A stretch of DNA of 64,000 bases from Nocardioides cavernaquae (GCF_003600895.1 NZ_QYRP01000002.1:2666001-2730000), one strand, 5' to 3'. Counted from the first letter of the stretch, positions 1-8,953 are shown. Numbers and translations: made by a program. Notes: generated by a model not told the origin, from the letters alone.

Positions 1-213
1 GAGTGTTTCCGCGAGGACCACCGATGCGCCACCGTGCAGGAGCATGAAGGGCTGGGTGTTGCCCTCGACCGGCATCGTCGCGACCAGACGGTCGGCAGAC
101 GCCTCGAGCAGAGTGATCCCCATCTTGTCGTTGAGCGCGCCCATCGGGATGATCGCAAGGAGCTCGTCGACGGGGATGCCATCGATGGACTCGGGCAGTG
201 CAGATTGAGTCAT
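1..213 (-). CDS. PaaI-type hotdog-fold thioesterase, partial (3' end outside window)
   Basis: The first 71 residues are visible; the rest lies before base 1. The protein starts MTQSALPESIDGIPVDELL and continues through ALNDKMGITLLEA and FMLLHGGASVVLAETL. The HGG...AETL block is the typical active-site helix of PaaI/YbgC-like hotdog thioesterases, which hydrolyse acyl-CoA thioesters in the cytoplasm. It diverges from polA with 63 bp between start codons, an arrangement also found in other actinobacteria. A CAGGAT hexamer sits 6 nt before the ATG, so the transcript may be leaderless. Substrate unknown. Confidence 0.8.
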   Translation of the reverse strand, partial: MTQSALPESIDGIPVDELLAIIPMGALNDKMGITLLEASADRLVATMPVEGNTQPFMLLHGGASVVLAETL

Positions 214-264
214 GACGCCATCCTGCCCGATCCCTCCAGCGCACGAGCGGTCGGTCGGCCCGGA

Positions 265-270
265 TAGAGT
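265..270 (+). promoter_or_regulatory. -10 element of polA (leaderless start)
   Basis: TAGAGT fits the actinobacterial TANNNT consensus and ends 6 nt before the GTG start at 277. Transcription would begin at or next to the start codon, and there is no Shine-Dalgarno sequence. No convincing -35 is visible. Confidence 0.5.
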
Positions 271-276
271 CGCACC

Positions 277-2994
277 GTGCCTGAGACGTCGCTTGCCACT
301 GGTCGCCCCCGCCTGCTTCTGCTCGACGGTCACTCGCTGGCCTACCGCGCCTTCTTTGCGCTTCCGGTGGAGAACTTCTCGACCGCGACGGGCCAGCACA
401 CCAACGCGGTCTACGGCTTCACCTCGATGCTGGTCAACGTCCTGCGCGACGAGCAGCCGACCCACGTGGCGGTGGCCTTCGACGTCTCGCGACAGACCTT
501 CCGCCTGGCGGAGTACTCCGAGTACAAGGCCAAGCGCAACAAGACCCCTGACGAGTTCAAGAGCCAGCTCCCGCTGATCCAGGAGATGCTCCGCTCGCTG
601 CGGATCACCTATCTCGAGCACGACGGCTACGAGGCCGACGACATCATCGCGACATTGGCCACCCAGGCGACGGCCGACGGCTTCGACGTCCTGATCCTCA
701 CCGGTGACCGCGACTCGCTGCAGCTGGTCAACGACACCACGACGGTGCTCTACCCGATGCGCGGCGTCTCCGACCTGGCCCGCATGACCCCGGCAGCCGT
801 CGAGGAGAAGTACGGCCTTCCCCCGCACCGCTACCCCGAGCTGGCCGCTCTGGTCGGCGAGACCAGCGACAACCTGCCGGGTGTCCCGGGCGTCGGGCCC
901 AAGACCGCGGCCAAGTGGATCGCGACCTACGACGGCCTTGAGAACCTCATCACGCACGTCGACAAGGTGACCGGCAAGGCAGGCGAGAACCTCCGCACCC
1001 ACCTGGGCGACGTCATCCGCAACCGGCACCTCAACCGGCTGGTCACCGACCTGACCCTCGACAAGCGGCCCGAGGAGCTCGGCCGTGAGGAGTGGGACCG
1101 CCCGGTGGCGCTCGAGCTGCTCGACGAGCTGGAGTTCCGGGGCGAGCTCCGCACCCGCCTGCTCGACGTGGTCGGTGCCGCTGAGGAGCCCGTTGCCGAG
1201 GACACCGGTTTCGCGCTCGATGGCCGCAAGCTGGCGGCGGGCGAGGTCGCCGACTTCCTGGCCTCGCTCGGCACCGGGCTGGCGGGCGTCCAGGTGCGCG
1301 GCCAGTGGGGCTCGGGCACCGGCGTGGTGGAGGGCCTCGCGATCGTCGACGCGGCCGACCACGCGGCGTACGTCGACGTGGCGGCGTTGAGCGTCGAGGA
1401 CGACGCTGCGATCGCCTCGTGGCTCGCGGCCGCCGACCGTCCCAAGGTCCTGCACGATGCCAAGGGGCCGTCGCTGGCCTTGTCCGCACAGGGTTGGGAG
1501 CTCGGTGGACTCGTCACCGACACGGCCCTCGCGGCGTACCTCGTGCAGCCGGACCAGCGCTCCTACGACCTCGGCGACCTGACCCTGCGCTACCTCAAGC
1601 GCGAGCTCCGGCAGGAGACGACGCAGGAGCAGGACGGGCTCTTCGACGCTGCTGACCTCGGTGAGGGCGACGACGCTGCGACGACCGCGATGCTGCATGC
1701 TCGAGCGATCCTCGAGCTCGCTGCCGTCCTCGACACCGAGGTCGACGAGCACGGCGGCACGCGGCTCCTGGCCGAGGTGGAGCTCCCACTCGAGCAGCGG
1801 CTGGCCACGCTGGAGCGCACCGGCATCGCGGTCGACATCGACCACCTCGAAGGTCTCGAGGCGCACTTCGCGGCCGAGGTGCGCAAGGCGGCCGACGAGG
1901 CGTTTGCGGTGATCGGCAAGGAGATCAACCTCGGCTCGCCCAAGCAGCTCCAGGTGGTGCTCTTCGATGAACTGGGCATGCCCAAGACCAAGAAGACCAA
2001 GACGGGCTGGACCACCGACGCGGATGCGCTGCAGGGGCTCTTCGAGAAGACCGGGCACCCGTTCCTGGAGTATCTGCTGCGCCACCGCGACGTCACGCGG
2101 CTGCGCCAGACGGTCGAGGGCCTGCTCAAGACGGTGCAGCCCGACGGTCGCATCCACACGACGTTCAACCAGCTGATCGCGGCGACGGGTCGACTCAGCA
2201 GCACCGACCCCAACCTGCAGAACATCCCGGTCCGCACCGAGGAGGGGCGCCGGATCCGTGAGGCGTTCATTGTCGGATCGGGCGGTGACGTCGAGTTTGA
2301 ATGCCTGATGACCGCCGACTACAGCCAGATCGAGATGCGGATCATGGCTCACCTGTCGGAGGACCAGCAGCTGATCGAGGCGTTCCGCTCCGGCCACGAC
2401 TTCCACTCGATCACGGCGTCGAAGGTCTTCGGCGTTCCGGCTGATGCCGTCAGCGTCGAGCACCGCGCCAAGATCAAGGCGATGAACTACGGCCTGGCCT
2501 ACGGCCTCTCGGCGTTCGGTCTTTCCCAACAGCTCAAGATCGAGCCGTCCGAGGCGCGGGTGCTCATGGAGGAGTACTTCGAGACCTTCGGCGGCATCCG
2601 TGACTACCTCGGCGGCATCGTCGACGAGGCCCGCCGCAGCGGCTACACCGAGACGATCATGGGCCGCCGGCGCTACCTGCCGGACCTCACCAGCGACAAC
2701 CGGCAGCGCCGCGAGATGGCCGAGCGCATGGCACTCAACGCGCCTATCCAGGGCTCTGCGGCCGACCTGATCAAGGTCGCGATGCTCAACGTCGACGCGG
2801 CCATCGCCGAGGCTGGGCTGCGGTCACGGATGCTGCTCCAGGTCCACGACGAGCTCGTGTTCGAGGTGGCAGCGGGAGAGACCGAAGCGCTGACTGCCCT
2901 TGTCCGCAAGGAGATGGGCGGCGCGGCGGACCTGGCCGTCCCGCTCGACGTCTCGGTCGGCACCGGCCGCAGCTGGCACGACGCCGCGCACTGA
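277..2994 (+). CDS. polA: DNA polymerase I
   Basis: Full-length (905 aa) DNA polymerase I, which fills gaps and removes RNA primers during replication and repair. The N-terminal 5' nuclease domain (about residues 10-300) starts with LLLLDGHSLAYRAFF and includes YEADDIIATLA and the GDRDSLQL metal site. The middle domain (about 315-500) is 3'-5' exonuclease-like, but the acidic DxE metal-binding motif is missing, so proofreading is probably lost, as in other actinobacterial and Taq-type enzymes. The polymerase domain has motif A DYSQIEMR (Asp681), motif B starting RAKIKAMNYG (Arg730) and motif C HDE (857-859). The GTG start is chosen because the protein begins directly before the nuclease domain and a -10 hexamer lies 6 nt upstream. 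Confidence 0.97.
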   Translation: MPETSLATGRPRLLLLDGHSLAYRAFFALPVENFSTATGQHTNAVYGFTSMLVNVLRDEQPTHVAVAFDVSRQTFRLAEYSEYKAKRNKTPDEFKSQLPLIQEMLRSLRITYLEHDGYEADDIIATLATQATADGFDVLILTGDRDSLQLVNDTTTVLYPMRGVSDLARMTPAAVEEKYGLPPHRYPELAALVGETSDNLPGVPGVGPKTAAKWIATYDGLENLITHVDKVTGKAGENLRTHLGDVIRNRHLNRLVTDLTLDKRPEELGREEWDRPVALELLDELEFRGELRTRLLDVVGAAEEPVAEDTGFALDGRKLAAGEVADFLASLGTGLAGVQVRGQWGSGTGVVEGLAIVDAADHAAYVDVAALSVEDDAAIASWLAAADRPKVLHDAKGPSLALSAQGWELGGLVTDTALAAYLVQPDQRSYDLGDLTLRYLKRELRQETTQEQDGLFDAADLGEGDDAATTAMLHARAILELAAVLDTEVDEHGGTRLLAEVELPLEQRLATLERTGIAVDIDHLEGLEAHFAAEVRKAADEAFAVIGKEINLGSPKQLQVVLFDELGMPKTKKTKTGWTTDADALQGLFEKTGHPFLEYLLRHRDVTRLRQTVEGLLKTVQPDGRIHTTFNQLIAATGRLSSTDPNLQNIPVRTEEGRRIREAFIVGSGGDVEFECLMTADYSQIEMRIMAHLSEDQQLIEAFRSGHDFHSITASKVFGVPADAVSVEHRAKIKAMNYGLAYGLSAFGLSQQLKIEPSEARVLMEEYFETFGGIRDYLGGIVDEARRSGYTETIMGRRRYLPDLTSDNRQRREMAERMALNAPIQGSAADLIKVAMLNVDAAIAEAGLRSRMLLQVHDELVFEVAAGETEALTALVRKEMGGAADLAVPLDVSVGTGRSWHDAAH

Positions 2995-3027
2995 GCCGCC
3001 GCCGGACTGCCGGGCTCAGGCGGCGGC
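2995..3027. terminator. Hairpin between convergent polA and flippase genes
   Basis: Perfect 9-bp inverted repeat: gccgccgcc at 2995-3003 and its complement at 3019-3027, with a 15-nt loop. It begins right after the polA stop and spans the stop codon of the opposing gene. There is no U-tract, so termination is inferred from position and structure. Confidence 0.5.
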
Positions 3028-4287
3028 AGCCTCGGTGGTGCGCGGTGCGGTCTCCTGCACGGGCGCAGGGTGGCGCACGATCCAGTAGCTGACCGCGAGC
3101 AGGGCGGCGAAGAGCACCGCGTCGGCACCGATCACGACAGCGAGCAGGCCACTGACCGAGGTCGTGGTGAGGCCGAGCGCGACCATGCAGGCGAGCGTCA
3201 CCCACACGAGGTGGATGGAGTGCTGGCCCTGGCGTGCGATCACTGCGTAGACGAGAAGCTGGAGCATCGACAGGAACGTGCCGAGGATCGCGAAGAGCCA
3301 CAGCTTCGGCTCGATCGCGGCGTACTCCGCGCCGCCGACGAAGATCATGGCGAGCTCCGGAAGGACCGCCGCACCGATCGTCGCGCCGGCTCCTAGCAGC
3401 GCAACCGCAGTCAGGCTGCGGGTCAGTGCCTTGCGCCTCTCACTCACCGTGGACATGGTCGGGAAGGCCACCACGACGACGAACTGGGGCAAGAAGAGCA
3501 CGGCCTTGCTGAGGATCAGGCCGCCGGCGTACAGGCCCGCGGCATGGTCGTCGAGGACGTTGCGGGCGACGATGATGTCGACGTTCGACAGGGCGAAGAA
3601 GGCCAGCAGGGCCTGGGAGTTGTGCAGGGTCTCGCGGACCACTTCGCGGAGCCGGTGGTCGGTGGTGTCGATGCCGGGCTGGCGCGTGTGGCGCAGTGTC
3701 CACCAGCCGACCAGGACCGGGATGACCTGACCGAGTGCCACACCGACCATCGCCGTGAACTCGTCGGGGCGCCATGCGATCAGCGCCCATCCGATCAGGA
3801 GTCGCGGCACGCCGTTGGCCAGGTAGAGGACTGCCAGGGGATACCACCGGCGCTCGCCCTGGAGGATGCCCGCCTGGCCACCCATCATCGTCATCGGGAC
3901 GGCGATGAGCGCCATCAGGATCGCGGTCGGCATGCTGTCGAGGCGCAGCACCTGGTTGACCACCGGGCTGAGGGCCAGCATGACGACACCGAGGACGAGG
4001 GACGCCCGCCAGGTGACCCGGAGGATGTTCTGCTCGATCTGGGCGACGTGGTCCGGTGTCGAGGAGATGCGTCGGGCCGCTGTCGCCTGGAGGCCGAGCT
4101 GGAGCACGGAGACCACGAGCAGCGTGTTCATCATCGCGACAAGGGCTCCGTAGGACCCCGGCCCGAGCATGCGCGCGGCAATCATCGTGAATCCGTAGGT
4201 CGCAATGCTCATGACTGCCATGGCAACTGCGATGGAGCTGCCACTGCGAAGGATGCGTTGGAGCACAGAACCGGATTGATTCACCAC
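3016..4287 (-). CDS. Polysaccharide/lipid flippase-like membrane protein (MOP superfamily)
   Basis: 423-aa polytopic membrane protein with about 12 predicted hydrophobic segments. Its arrangement (N-terminal GSSIAVAMAVMSIATYGFTM, then ARMLGPGSYGAL) matches oligosaccharide flippases of the Wzx/MurJ type in the MOP superfamily. The ARxLGPxxYG motif after the first helix is typical of polysaccharide biosynthesis flippases. It probably moves a lipid-linked glycan across the membrane. No glycosyltransferase or polymerase gene is adjacent, so the substrate cannot be inferred. The start is GTG followed by a second GTG codon. The gene is convergent with polA, 21 bp apart. Confidence 0.75.
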   Translation of the reverse strand: MVNQSGSVLQRILRSGSSIAVAMAVMSIATYGFTMIAARMLGPGSYGALVAMMNTLLVVSVLQLGLQATAARRISSTPDHVAQIEQNILRVTWRASLVLGVVMLALSPVVNQVLRLDSMPTAILMALIAVPMTMMGGQAGILQGERRWYPLAVLYLANGVPRLLIGWALIAWRPDEFTAMVGVALGQVIPVLVGWWTLRHTRQPGIDTTDHRLREVVRETLHNSQALLAFFALSNVDIIVARNVLDDHAAGLYAGGLILSKAVLFLPQFVVVVAFPTMSTVSERRKALTRSLTAVALLGAGATIGAAVLPELAMIFVGGAEYAAIEPKLWLFAILGTFLSMLQLLVYAVIARQGQHSIHLVWVTLACMVALGLTTTSVSGLLAVVIGADAVLFAALLAVSYWIVRHPAPVQETAPRTTEAAAA

Positions 4288-4357
4288 TCAATGAGTTTTG
4301 CACGGTATGAGTGAAGGGATCATGAACTCCCACAAGACCCCCGATGACGTCGTCATG

Positions 4358-4387
4358 TTGTATGGCTCACACAATCCGGCCTACTGT
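4358..4387 (+). promoter_or_regulatory. Candidate promoter upstream of the 4498 gene
   Basis: TTGTAT at 4358-4363 and TACTGT at 4382-4387 are 18 bp apart and resemble -35/-10 elements. Transcription would start near 4394, leaving a leader of about 100 nt that contains the hairpins at 4423-4480. Confidence 0.3.
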
Positions 4388-4422
4388 GGTGGTGGCGCTG
4401 TCATGGGGCATAGGCGAGCGCC

Positions 4423-4480
4423 CCGGACCTTGGGAGGGGTCCGGAGATTCTGAGGGAGAGGGCGCGCGACTGCGCGCTCT
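4423..4480 (+). promoter_or_regulatory. Two-hairpin leader before a membrane protein gene
   Basis: Hairpin 1 is ccggacc (4423-4429) paired with 4438-4444, loop 8 nt. Hairpin 2 is 9 bp (4459-4467 with 4472-4480, one G-U pair) with a GACT loop and ends 2 nt before the GGGAGG Shine-Dalgarno (4483-4488) of the ATG at 4498. Hairpin 2 is placed to affect ribosome access. I could not match it to a known riboswitch class. Confidence 0.35.
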
Positions 4481-4497
4481 GAGGGAGGCACGCATTC

Positions 4498-5076
4498 ATG
4501 CGCGCGAATTTGTTGTCCGGACTGCTGCTGAGCTGTGCAGCTGTCCTCGTCGTGTGGTCCAGTGCCGCGCTCGACCTTGACCTCGAGTCGGTCGCCCTGC
4601 TGGGCGCCGCACTCGGCGCGGTCGTGGCCCTCGTGCCCGATCGCTCCACGGCGAGCCGGCTCGCCGGCTTCGGCGCCGGTTTCGTCATCGCCTGGATCGG
4701 CTACGCAGCGCGGGCGCTTCTCCTGCCTGACAGCTCGAGCGGACGCGCGGTTGCGGTCTTCCTGGTCGTCATGGCGTGCGCGACCGTTGCCGCGGTTGCA
4801 CAGGAGCGGATCCCGCTGTGGAGCCTGCTGCTGGGGACCGCTGCACTCGCGGGCGGGTATGAGCTCACGTACGCCGAGTCGCCGTCGCAGATGCTCGACA
4901 CCTCGGTTTCGGCTGCGACGACGCTGCTCTTCACCACCGGAGTCGGGTTCCTCGCAGCATGCATCATCCGCCCGATCGACGGGTCCGCCCGCGGCCGCAG
5001 TGCCGGGCTGCGCCCCGAGCCTTCAGCGGGCCGCGCCACGGCACGCCTCGACGAGATGATGGAGGCTGGCCGATGA
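4498..5076 (+). CDS. Hypothetical membrane protein, translationally coupled to a heptad-repeat surface protein
   Basis: 192-aa protein with about five hydrophobic segments (residues 5-25, 32-46, 52-72, 83-101, 105-118, 133-158) and a polar Arg-rich C-terminus ending ARLDEMMEAGR. No family recognised. A good Shine-Dalgarno (GGGAGG, 9 nt spacing) supports the ATG. Its stop overlaps the next gene's start as ATGA, so the two products are probably made in a fixed ratio and may form a membrane/cell-wall complex. The leader contains two hairpins. Confidence 0.65.
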   Translation: MRANLLSGLLLSCAAVLVVWSSAALDLDLESVALLGAALGAVVALVPDRSTASRLAGFGAGFVIAWIGYAARALLLPDSSSGRAVAVFLVVMACATVAAVAQERIPLWSLLLGTAALAGGYELTYAESPSQMLDTSVSAATTLLFTTGVGFLAACIIRPIDGSARGRSAGLRPEPSAGRATARLDEMMEAGR

Positions 5077-7430
5077 GGAGGATTCACAGCGCCACGCGTC
5101 GCATCGCTGCGGCCGCTGCTGCGGTCGCTGTCGCCGCACTGGCCACTGGTGAACCGACTGCGAGGGCAGCCTCGGCAGCCGGCGGGGACCAGGTCGACAT
5201 CGTCAACACCGAGACCGTTCAGGTGTACATGGACGCTGACGGGACCGTCGAGTCGAGCCGCGTCTACGAGCAGCTCGTGCTCAAGGGGACGGGCAACGTC
5301 ACCGTCAAGAACCCGGTGTCGACCGAGGGCTTGCGCAACCTCGACGGATTCGGCGACTTCGACGTCGAGGACGGCGAGCAGATCGGCACCTTCGATGTCG
5401 ACGGCGTCACCCGGGCCCGGAGCGTCAGCGACTACGACGGCACCCTCCCGCTGGACATCGATGTCTCCTACTCACTCGACGGCAAGGAAGTGGAGCCGGG
5501 CGACGTCGTCGGCGAGGCCGGGGATCTCAAGGTCGAGTTCACGGTGGAGAACGTCACCTCCGAGTCGCAGGAAGTGACCATTCCTGACGGCAAGGGCGGG
5601 ACGGTCACGCGCACCGTCGACGTCGCGATCCCCATGGTCGGCTCGCTCACCACGGTTGCGCCCAGGAACTTCACCGACGTGAAGTCCGATCAGGCCAACA
5701 TGGCGGGTGACGGCAAGGGCGGCATCAAGCTCACCTTCACCATGACTCTGTTCCCGCCGATCGGCGCGGCCAAGGCGACCTTCGGCTACACCGCCGCGAT
5801 CGAGGACGGGGTCGTCCCGCGGATCGACGTCAGTGCCCTTCCGGTGAACCCGCTGAAGAGCCCGAGCTTCAAGACGGCTGCGACCAGCTATCAGTCAGGT
5901 GCGGACACGGGCACGGCGCTGGCTGATGGCGCACTGGAGATCGACACCAACCTGCTCAAGCTGCGCGACGGCGCCAGCGACCTCCTTGCCGGACTGTTGC
6001 AGCTGCACGCCGGCTCCGAGGAGCTCCAGACCGGCCTCGCGGGCAAGGCTGCTCCTGGGGCGAAGAAGCTCGCTGCGGGCGCGGGCGACCTCGATGACGG
6101 CCTCGGCCTGATCGACGATGGTGCAGGCAAGGCGGCCGCGGGCGCGGGCGCTCTCGCGGACGGCACCGGCACCGCACACGCCGGCAGCACCAAGCTGCGC
6201 GACGGACTGGGCCAGATCAGCGACGGCCTGTCCCAGCTGTCCTCGAGCGAGGGTCTGCCGAAGGCTGCGGCTGCAGTGGACCTGCTCAAGGCGGGGGTCG
6301 ACCAGATCCTCGCCGGTTTCGGCTCGGTCGGTCAGACCGGGACCCTCATGGATGGGCTGGCCCGGATCGAGGCAGGTGCCGGCCAGCTGAGCGCTGGCGC
6401 CACCCAGCTTGAGGGGGGTCTCGGGCAGCTGGCTGCTCCGTCCGGCCTTCCGGCGGCGAAGGGCGGGGTCGACCAGGTGAAGGCCGGTCTCGACCAGTCC
6501 CTGGCCGCGGGCGGCAGCCTGGACCAACTGGCGGCCGGCCTCAATGCGCTCCTCGCGCTTGACTGCGGCCCGGTCTGCCAGAGCGTGATCACCAACCAGA
6601 TCCTGCCTGGTGTGGCCACGAGCCGCACGAACCTGCAGGCTGCGTCCGGTGGGCTGGGACAGGTGTCGGCTGGTCTGGCGTCTGCCATCTCCGGACTCAC
6701 GCAGCAGTTGGTCCCGGGGGCGCACGCCCTCGCGGCCGGGGCCGCCGATCTGGCGGCTGGTGCGACCCAGGCGAAGGCAGGGGCAGGCCAGCTCAAGGGC
6801 GGAGTGGTCCAGGTCCGTGATGGTCTGGAGGCCCTCGACGCAGGTCTTGCCTCAGCGGTCGCGGGTGTCCTCCAGCTCGATGGCGGCGCCTCTGACGCGT
6901 ACGCCGGGTCCTCGGACCTCGCCGACGGCCTGGGCACGATCGACACCGGCGCCGGAACCCTCGCCGAGAAGCTCGGGCTGCTTGCGGACGGTGTCACGCA
7001 GGTCCACGACGGATCGGGGCAGCTGGCCGCGGGTGCTGACGAGCTCTCCACGGGCATCACCAGTGCTGCCGAGGGATCGGGGAAGCTCGCCGACGGCCTC
7101 GGCGAAGCAGCCAAGGGCGCACCCAAGCTGGTCGACGGTGCCGGGCGTCTCTCCACGGAGGGCAGCAAGGTCATCGCCGGCAAGGGGGCGGACACCGCTC
7201 AGAACTACGGCACGCTGTACGCCGTACTCGAGGAAGGTGCCAAGCGCGCGGACGCCGAGCGGATGGCGTACGGCGCACCCTCCGACGCAGTCGGCCTGAC
7301 GGCGTACACGTACGTGATCAAGGCCGAGGACGGTGAAGGTGGCCGCAACTGGATTCGCACGGCCGGCGGCGTCGTGCTGCTCGCCGCGGGTGGTGGCGTG
7401 ATGCTGCTCCGGAGGAGGCTGTTCGTCTGA
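5073..7430 (+). CDS. Secreted, C-terminally anchored protein with xxxLxxG heptad repeats (YhgE/Pip-like repeat region)
   Basis: 785 aa. The ATG at 5073 is chosen over upstream in-frame starts because it has GGAGG 7 nt before it, overlaps the previous stop, and opens a signal peptide (RRIHSATRR, an Ala-rich hydrophobic core, then ARAASA). Residues about 40-290 form a beta-rich region. About 290-710 contain many copies of a Leu/Gly heptad pattern such as AAGAGALADG and DGLGQISDGL, the repeat style (TIGR03057) found in YhgE/Pip proteins and other actinobacterial surface proteins. Two cysteines sit in DCGPVCQ. A single C-terminal membrane helix ends in RRRLFV. It has only one terminal membrane helix, not the multi-helix core of YhgE. 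Function unknown; a surface-exposed stalk or adhesin is an inference. Confidence 0.8.
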   Translation: MRRIHSATRRIAAAAAAVAVAALATGEPTARAASAAGGDQVDIVNTETVQVYMDADGTVESSRVYEQLVLKGTGNVTVKNPVSTEGLRNLDGFGDFDVEDGEQIGTFDVDGVTRARSVSDYDGTLPLDIDVSYSLDGKEVEPGDVVGEAGDLKVEFTVENVTSESQEVTIPDGKGGTVTRTVDVAIPMVGSLTTVAPRNFTDVKSDQANMAGDGKGGIKLTFTMTLFPPIGAAKATFGYTAAIEDGVVPRIDVSALPVNPLKSPSFKTAATSYQSGADTGTALADGALEIDTNLLKLRDGASDLLAGLLQLHAGSEELQTGLAGKAAPGAKKLAAGAGDLDDGLGLIDDGAGKAAAGAGALADGTGTAHAGSTKLRDGLGQISDGLSQLSSSEGLPKAAAAVDLLKAGVDQILAGFGSVGQTGTLMDGLARIEAGAGQLSAGATQLEGGLGQLAAPSGLPAAKGGVDQVKAGLDQSLAAGGSLDQLAAGLNALLALDCGPVCQSVITNQILPGVATSRTNLQAASGGLGQVSAGLASAISGLTQQLVPGAHALAAGAADLAAGATQAKAGAGQLKGGVVQVRDGLEALDAGLASAVAGVLQLDGGASDAYAGSSDLADGLGTIDTGAGTLAEKLGLLADGVTQVHDGSGQLAAGADELSTGITSAAEGSGKLADGLGEAAKGAPKLVDGAGRLSTEGSKVIAGKGADTAQNYGTLYAVLEEGAKRADAERMAYGAPSDAVGLTAYTYVIKAEDGEGGRNWIRTAGGVVLLAAGGGVMLLRRRLFV

Positions 7431-7439
7431 GCCGGCTCA
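7428..7439. terminator. Palindrome carrying the stop codons of two convergent genes
   Basis: TGAGCCGGCTCA is a perfect 12-bp palindrome. Its left end is the TGA of the heptad-repeat gene and its right end is the TGA of the opposing methyltransferase gene. It is too tight to fold as a simple hairpin; any role in termination is speculative. Confidence 0.3.
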
Positions 7440-8261
7440 GGCCGTCGCGAGGAAGATCGCGGTGCCCGGGGTGTACTTGCCGCGGATGTGGGACCAACCT
7501 CCCCAGATGCGCTCGTGCCCCTCGGGCCACTCCGGCTCCTCGAGGCGCTCGATCCGGAAACCTCCCGAAGCGAGCAGCGACACCCAGTCGCCCAGCGTGC
7601 GGTGGTGCTCGACGTACGCGACGCGGCCGGTCTCGTCGTCCACCTCGACGTACGGCGTGCGGTCCCAGTAGGACTGCGACGCGACGAGCCCCTCCTCGGA
7701 GGGGTCGTCGGGGAACATCCAGCGCGTCGGGTGGGTGATGGAGAACGCGAACCGGCCGCCGGGACGCAGCACGCGGTGCGTCTCGGCGATCGCGCGCTCG
7801 ATGTCGCTGACGAACTGGAGCGCGCCGAAGGAGGAGAAGACAGCGTCGAAGCTGTCGTCGGGGAACGGCAGGTGCGTGGCCGTGCCCGTCACGACCGGCA
7901 CCGCGACCCCGCTCGCCTCGTCGATCCGCCGCGAGTGCTGGAGCTGGCGGTGCGAGAGGTCGAGCCCGATCGCCCGGGCGCCGCGCGCGGCCAGCCAGCG
8001 CGAGCACTGCGCGGCGCCGCAGCCGACCTCGAGGATGTCCTGGCCGCTCAGCTGCGAGCTCTCGCCGAGCAGCGCGTACTGCTCCTCGGTGCAGCCCTCG
8101 GGTCCCCAGATGAAACCGACGTCGCCGAGGAACTCCCCGTGCGTCGACTGGTACTCATCGGCATAGACGTCCCAGTCGGGGCCATTGGCCCGCCGGGACT
8201 CGGCCTCGTCGACTGCCCGGCGCTCCACGCGCACGGACGGCCTGGACTCCTGCTGCTCCAC
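7437..8261 (-). CDS. Class I SAM-dependent methyltransferase
   Basis: 274-aa soluble protein with a Rossmann methyltransferase domain. Motif I is ILEVGCG (residues 76-82). It is followed by the acidic loop GLDLSHRQLQ, motif II FPDDSFDAVFSSFGAL, and motif III RVLRPGGRFAFS. The N-terminal WDVYADEYQSTHGEFLGDVGF is typical of methyltransferase_11-type enzymes common in actinobacteria. The small-molecule substrate cannot be read from the sequence. A TAGGCT hexamer (8270-8275 on this strand) lies 8 nt before the GTG start. It is divergent from the APH-like gene. Confidence 0.85.
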   Translation of the reverse strand: MEQQESRPSVRVERRAVDEAESRRANGPDWDVYADEYQSTHGEFLGDVGFIWGPEGCTEEQYALLGESSQLSGQDILEVGCGAAQCSRWLAARGARAIGLDLSHRQLQHSRRIDEASGVAVPVVTGTATHLPFPDDSFDAVFSSFGALQFVSDIERAIAETHRVLRPGGRFAFSITHPTRWMFPDDPSEEGLVASQSYWDRTPYVEVDDETGRVAYVEHHRTLGDWVSLLASGGFRIERLEEPEWPEGHERIWGGWSHIRGKYTPGTAIFLATA

Positions 8262-8317
8262 GAGCGCTGAGCCTAGCCGTCCAGCCGAGGGACGACTGCG
8301 GATGGGAGGATCGGCAG

Positions 8318-8953
8318 GTGGATCTCTTCGAGTCGTTCGCCTCCGGCCTGAGTCCCGTCCCGGGCGGGCGTTCGGCGGAGTCGTTCCTCGCGCAGGGCGC
8401 GGACGAGGTGAGTGTCGTCCGGCTCTGGGTGAGGCCGGACCGACGGGGCGCGGAGGGCTGGGCGATCGAGGTGGCGCTGCTGACGCTGCTGCGCGGGGTG
8501 GTCCCGGTCCCCGAAGTGCGTGAGGTACGCCGACCGGTCGGCGAGATGCCGGCCCTGGTGGTCACGTCGTTCCTGCCCGGCGAGCGGCTCGACGTGCTGC
8601 TGCCCGACCTGACCGGACCGGCGCTGCAGAAGGTGGGGGAGTCGCTCGGCCAGCTGCTCGACCGGCTCTCCGGTGTGGCGATGCTTCGGGCGGGCGAGTT
8701 CGCCGATGCGGAGCTGTCGATCGCGCCGTTCCCGCCCGGCGAGCGGACCGCCGGTCGGGCATGCCTGGTGCACGGAGACCTGGGCGCGGCACGCGTTCTG
8801 GTCGACCCGGTCCGGCTCGAGGTGACCGGCCTGCTGGACTGGGAGCAAGCGCACGCGGGCGAACCCGGGGCGGACCTCGTCACCGTCCGGGGCTGGGCGC
8901 CGGATCCCCTCGCTGACGCCGCGGAGGCGGCGTACCGTCGATTCTGGCCCTGA
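8318..8953 (+). CDS. Aminoglycoside phosphotransferase-like (APH/choline kinase fold) protein
   Basis: 211-aa protein related to the phosphotransferase enzyme family. It keeps a Brenner-like motif LVHGDL (His152, Asp154) and the metal-binding GLLDWEQ (Asp174). However, the Asn expected five residues after the catalytic Asp is Arg159, and the protein is shorter than the usual 250-300 aa because the N-terminal glycine-rich lobe is reduced. Kinase activity is therefore uncertain. A clear Shine-Dalgarno GGGAGGA (8304-8310) supports the GTG start. Confidence 0.65.
   Translation: MDLFESFASGLSPVPGGRSAESFLAQGADEVSVVRLWVRPDRRGAEGWAIEVALLTLLRGVVPVPEVREVRRPVGEMPALVVTSFLPGERLDVLLPDLTGPALQKVGESLGQLLDRLSGVAMLRAGEFADAELSIAPFPPGERTAGRACLVHGDLGAARVLVDPVRLEVTGLLDWEQAHAGEPGADLVTVRGWAPDPLADAAEAAYRRFWP

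Noticed and set aside
4321..4453. Short open frame starting near 4322 in the leader of the membrane protein gene
   Set aside because: It has no clear ribosome site and contains the hairpin region; more likely untranslated leader.
5900..7200. Repeated DNA that could be a CRISPR-like or satellite array
   Set aside because: The repetition is at protein level (Leu/Gly heptads); units vary and the frame is open, so it is a coding repeat.
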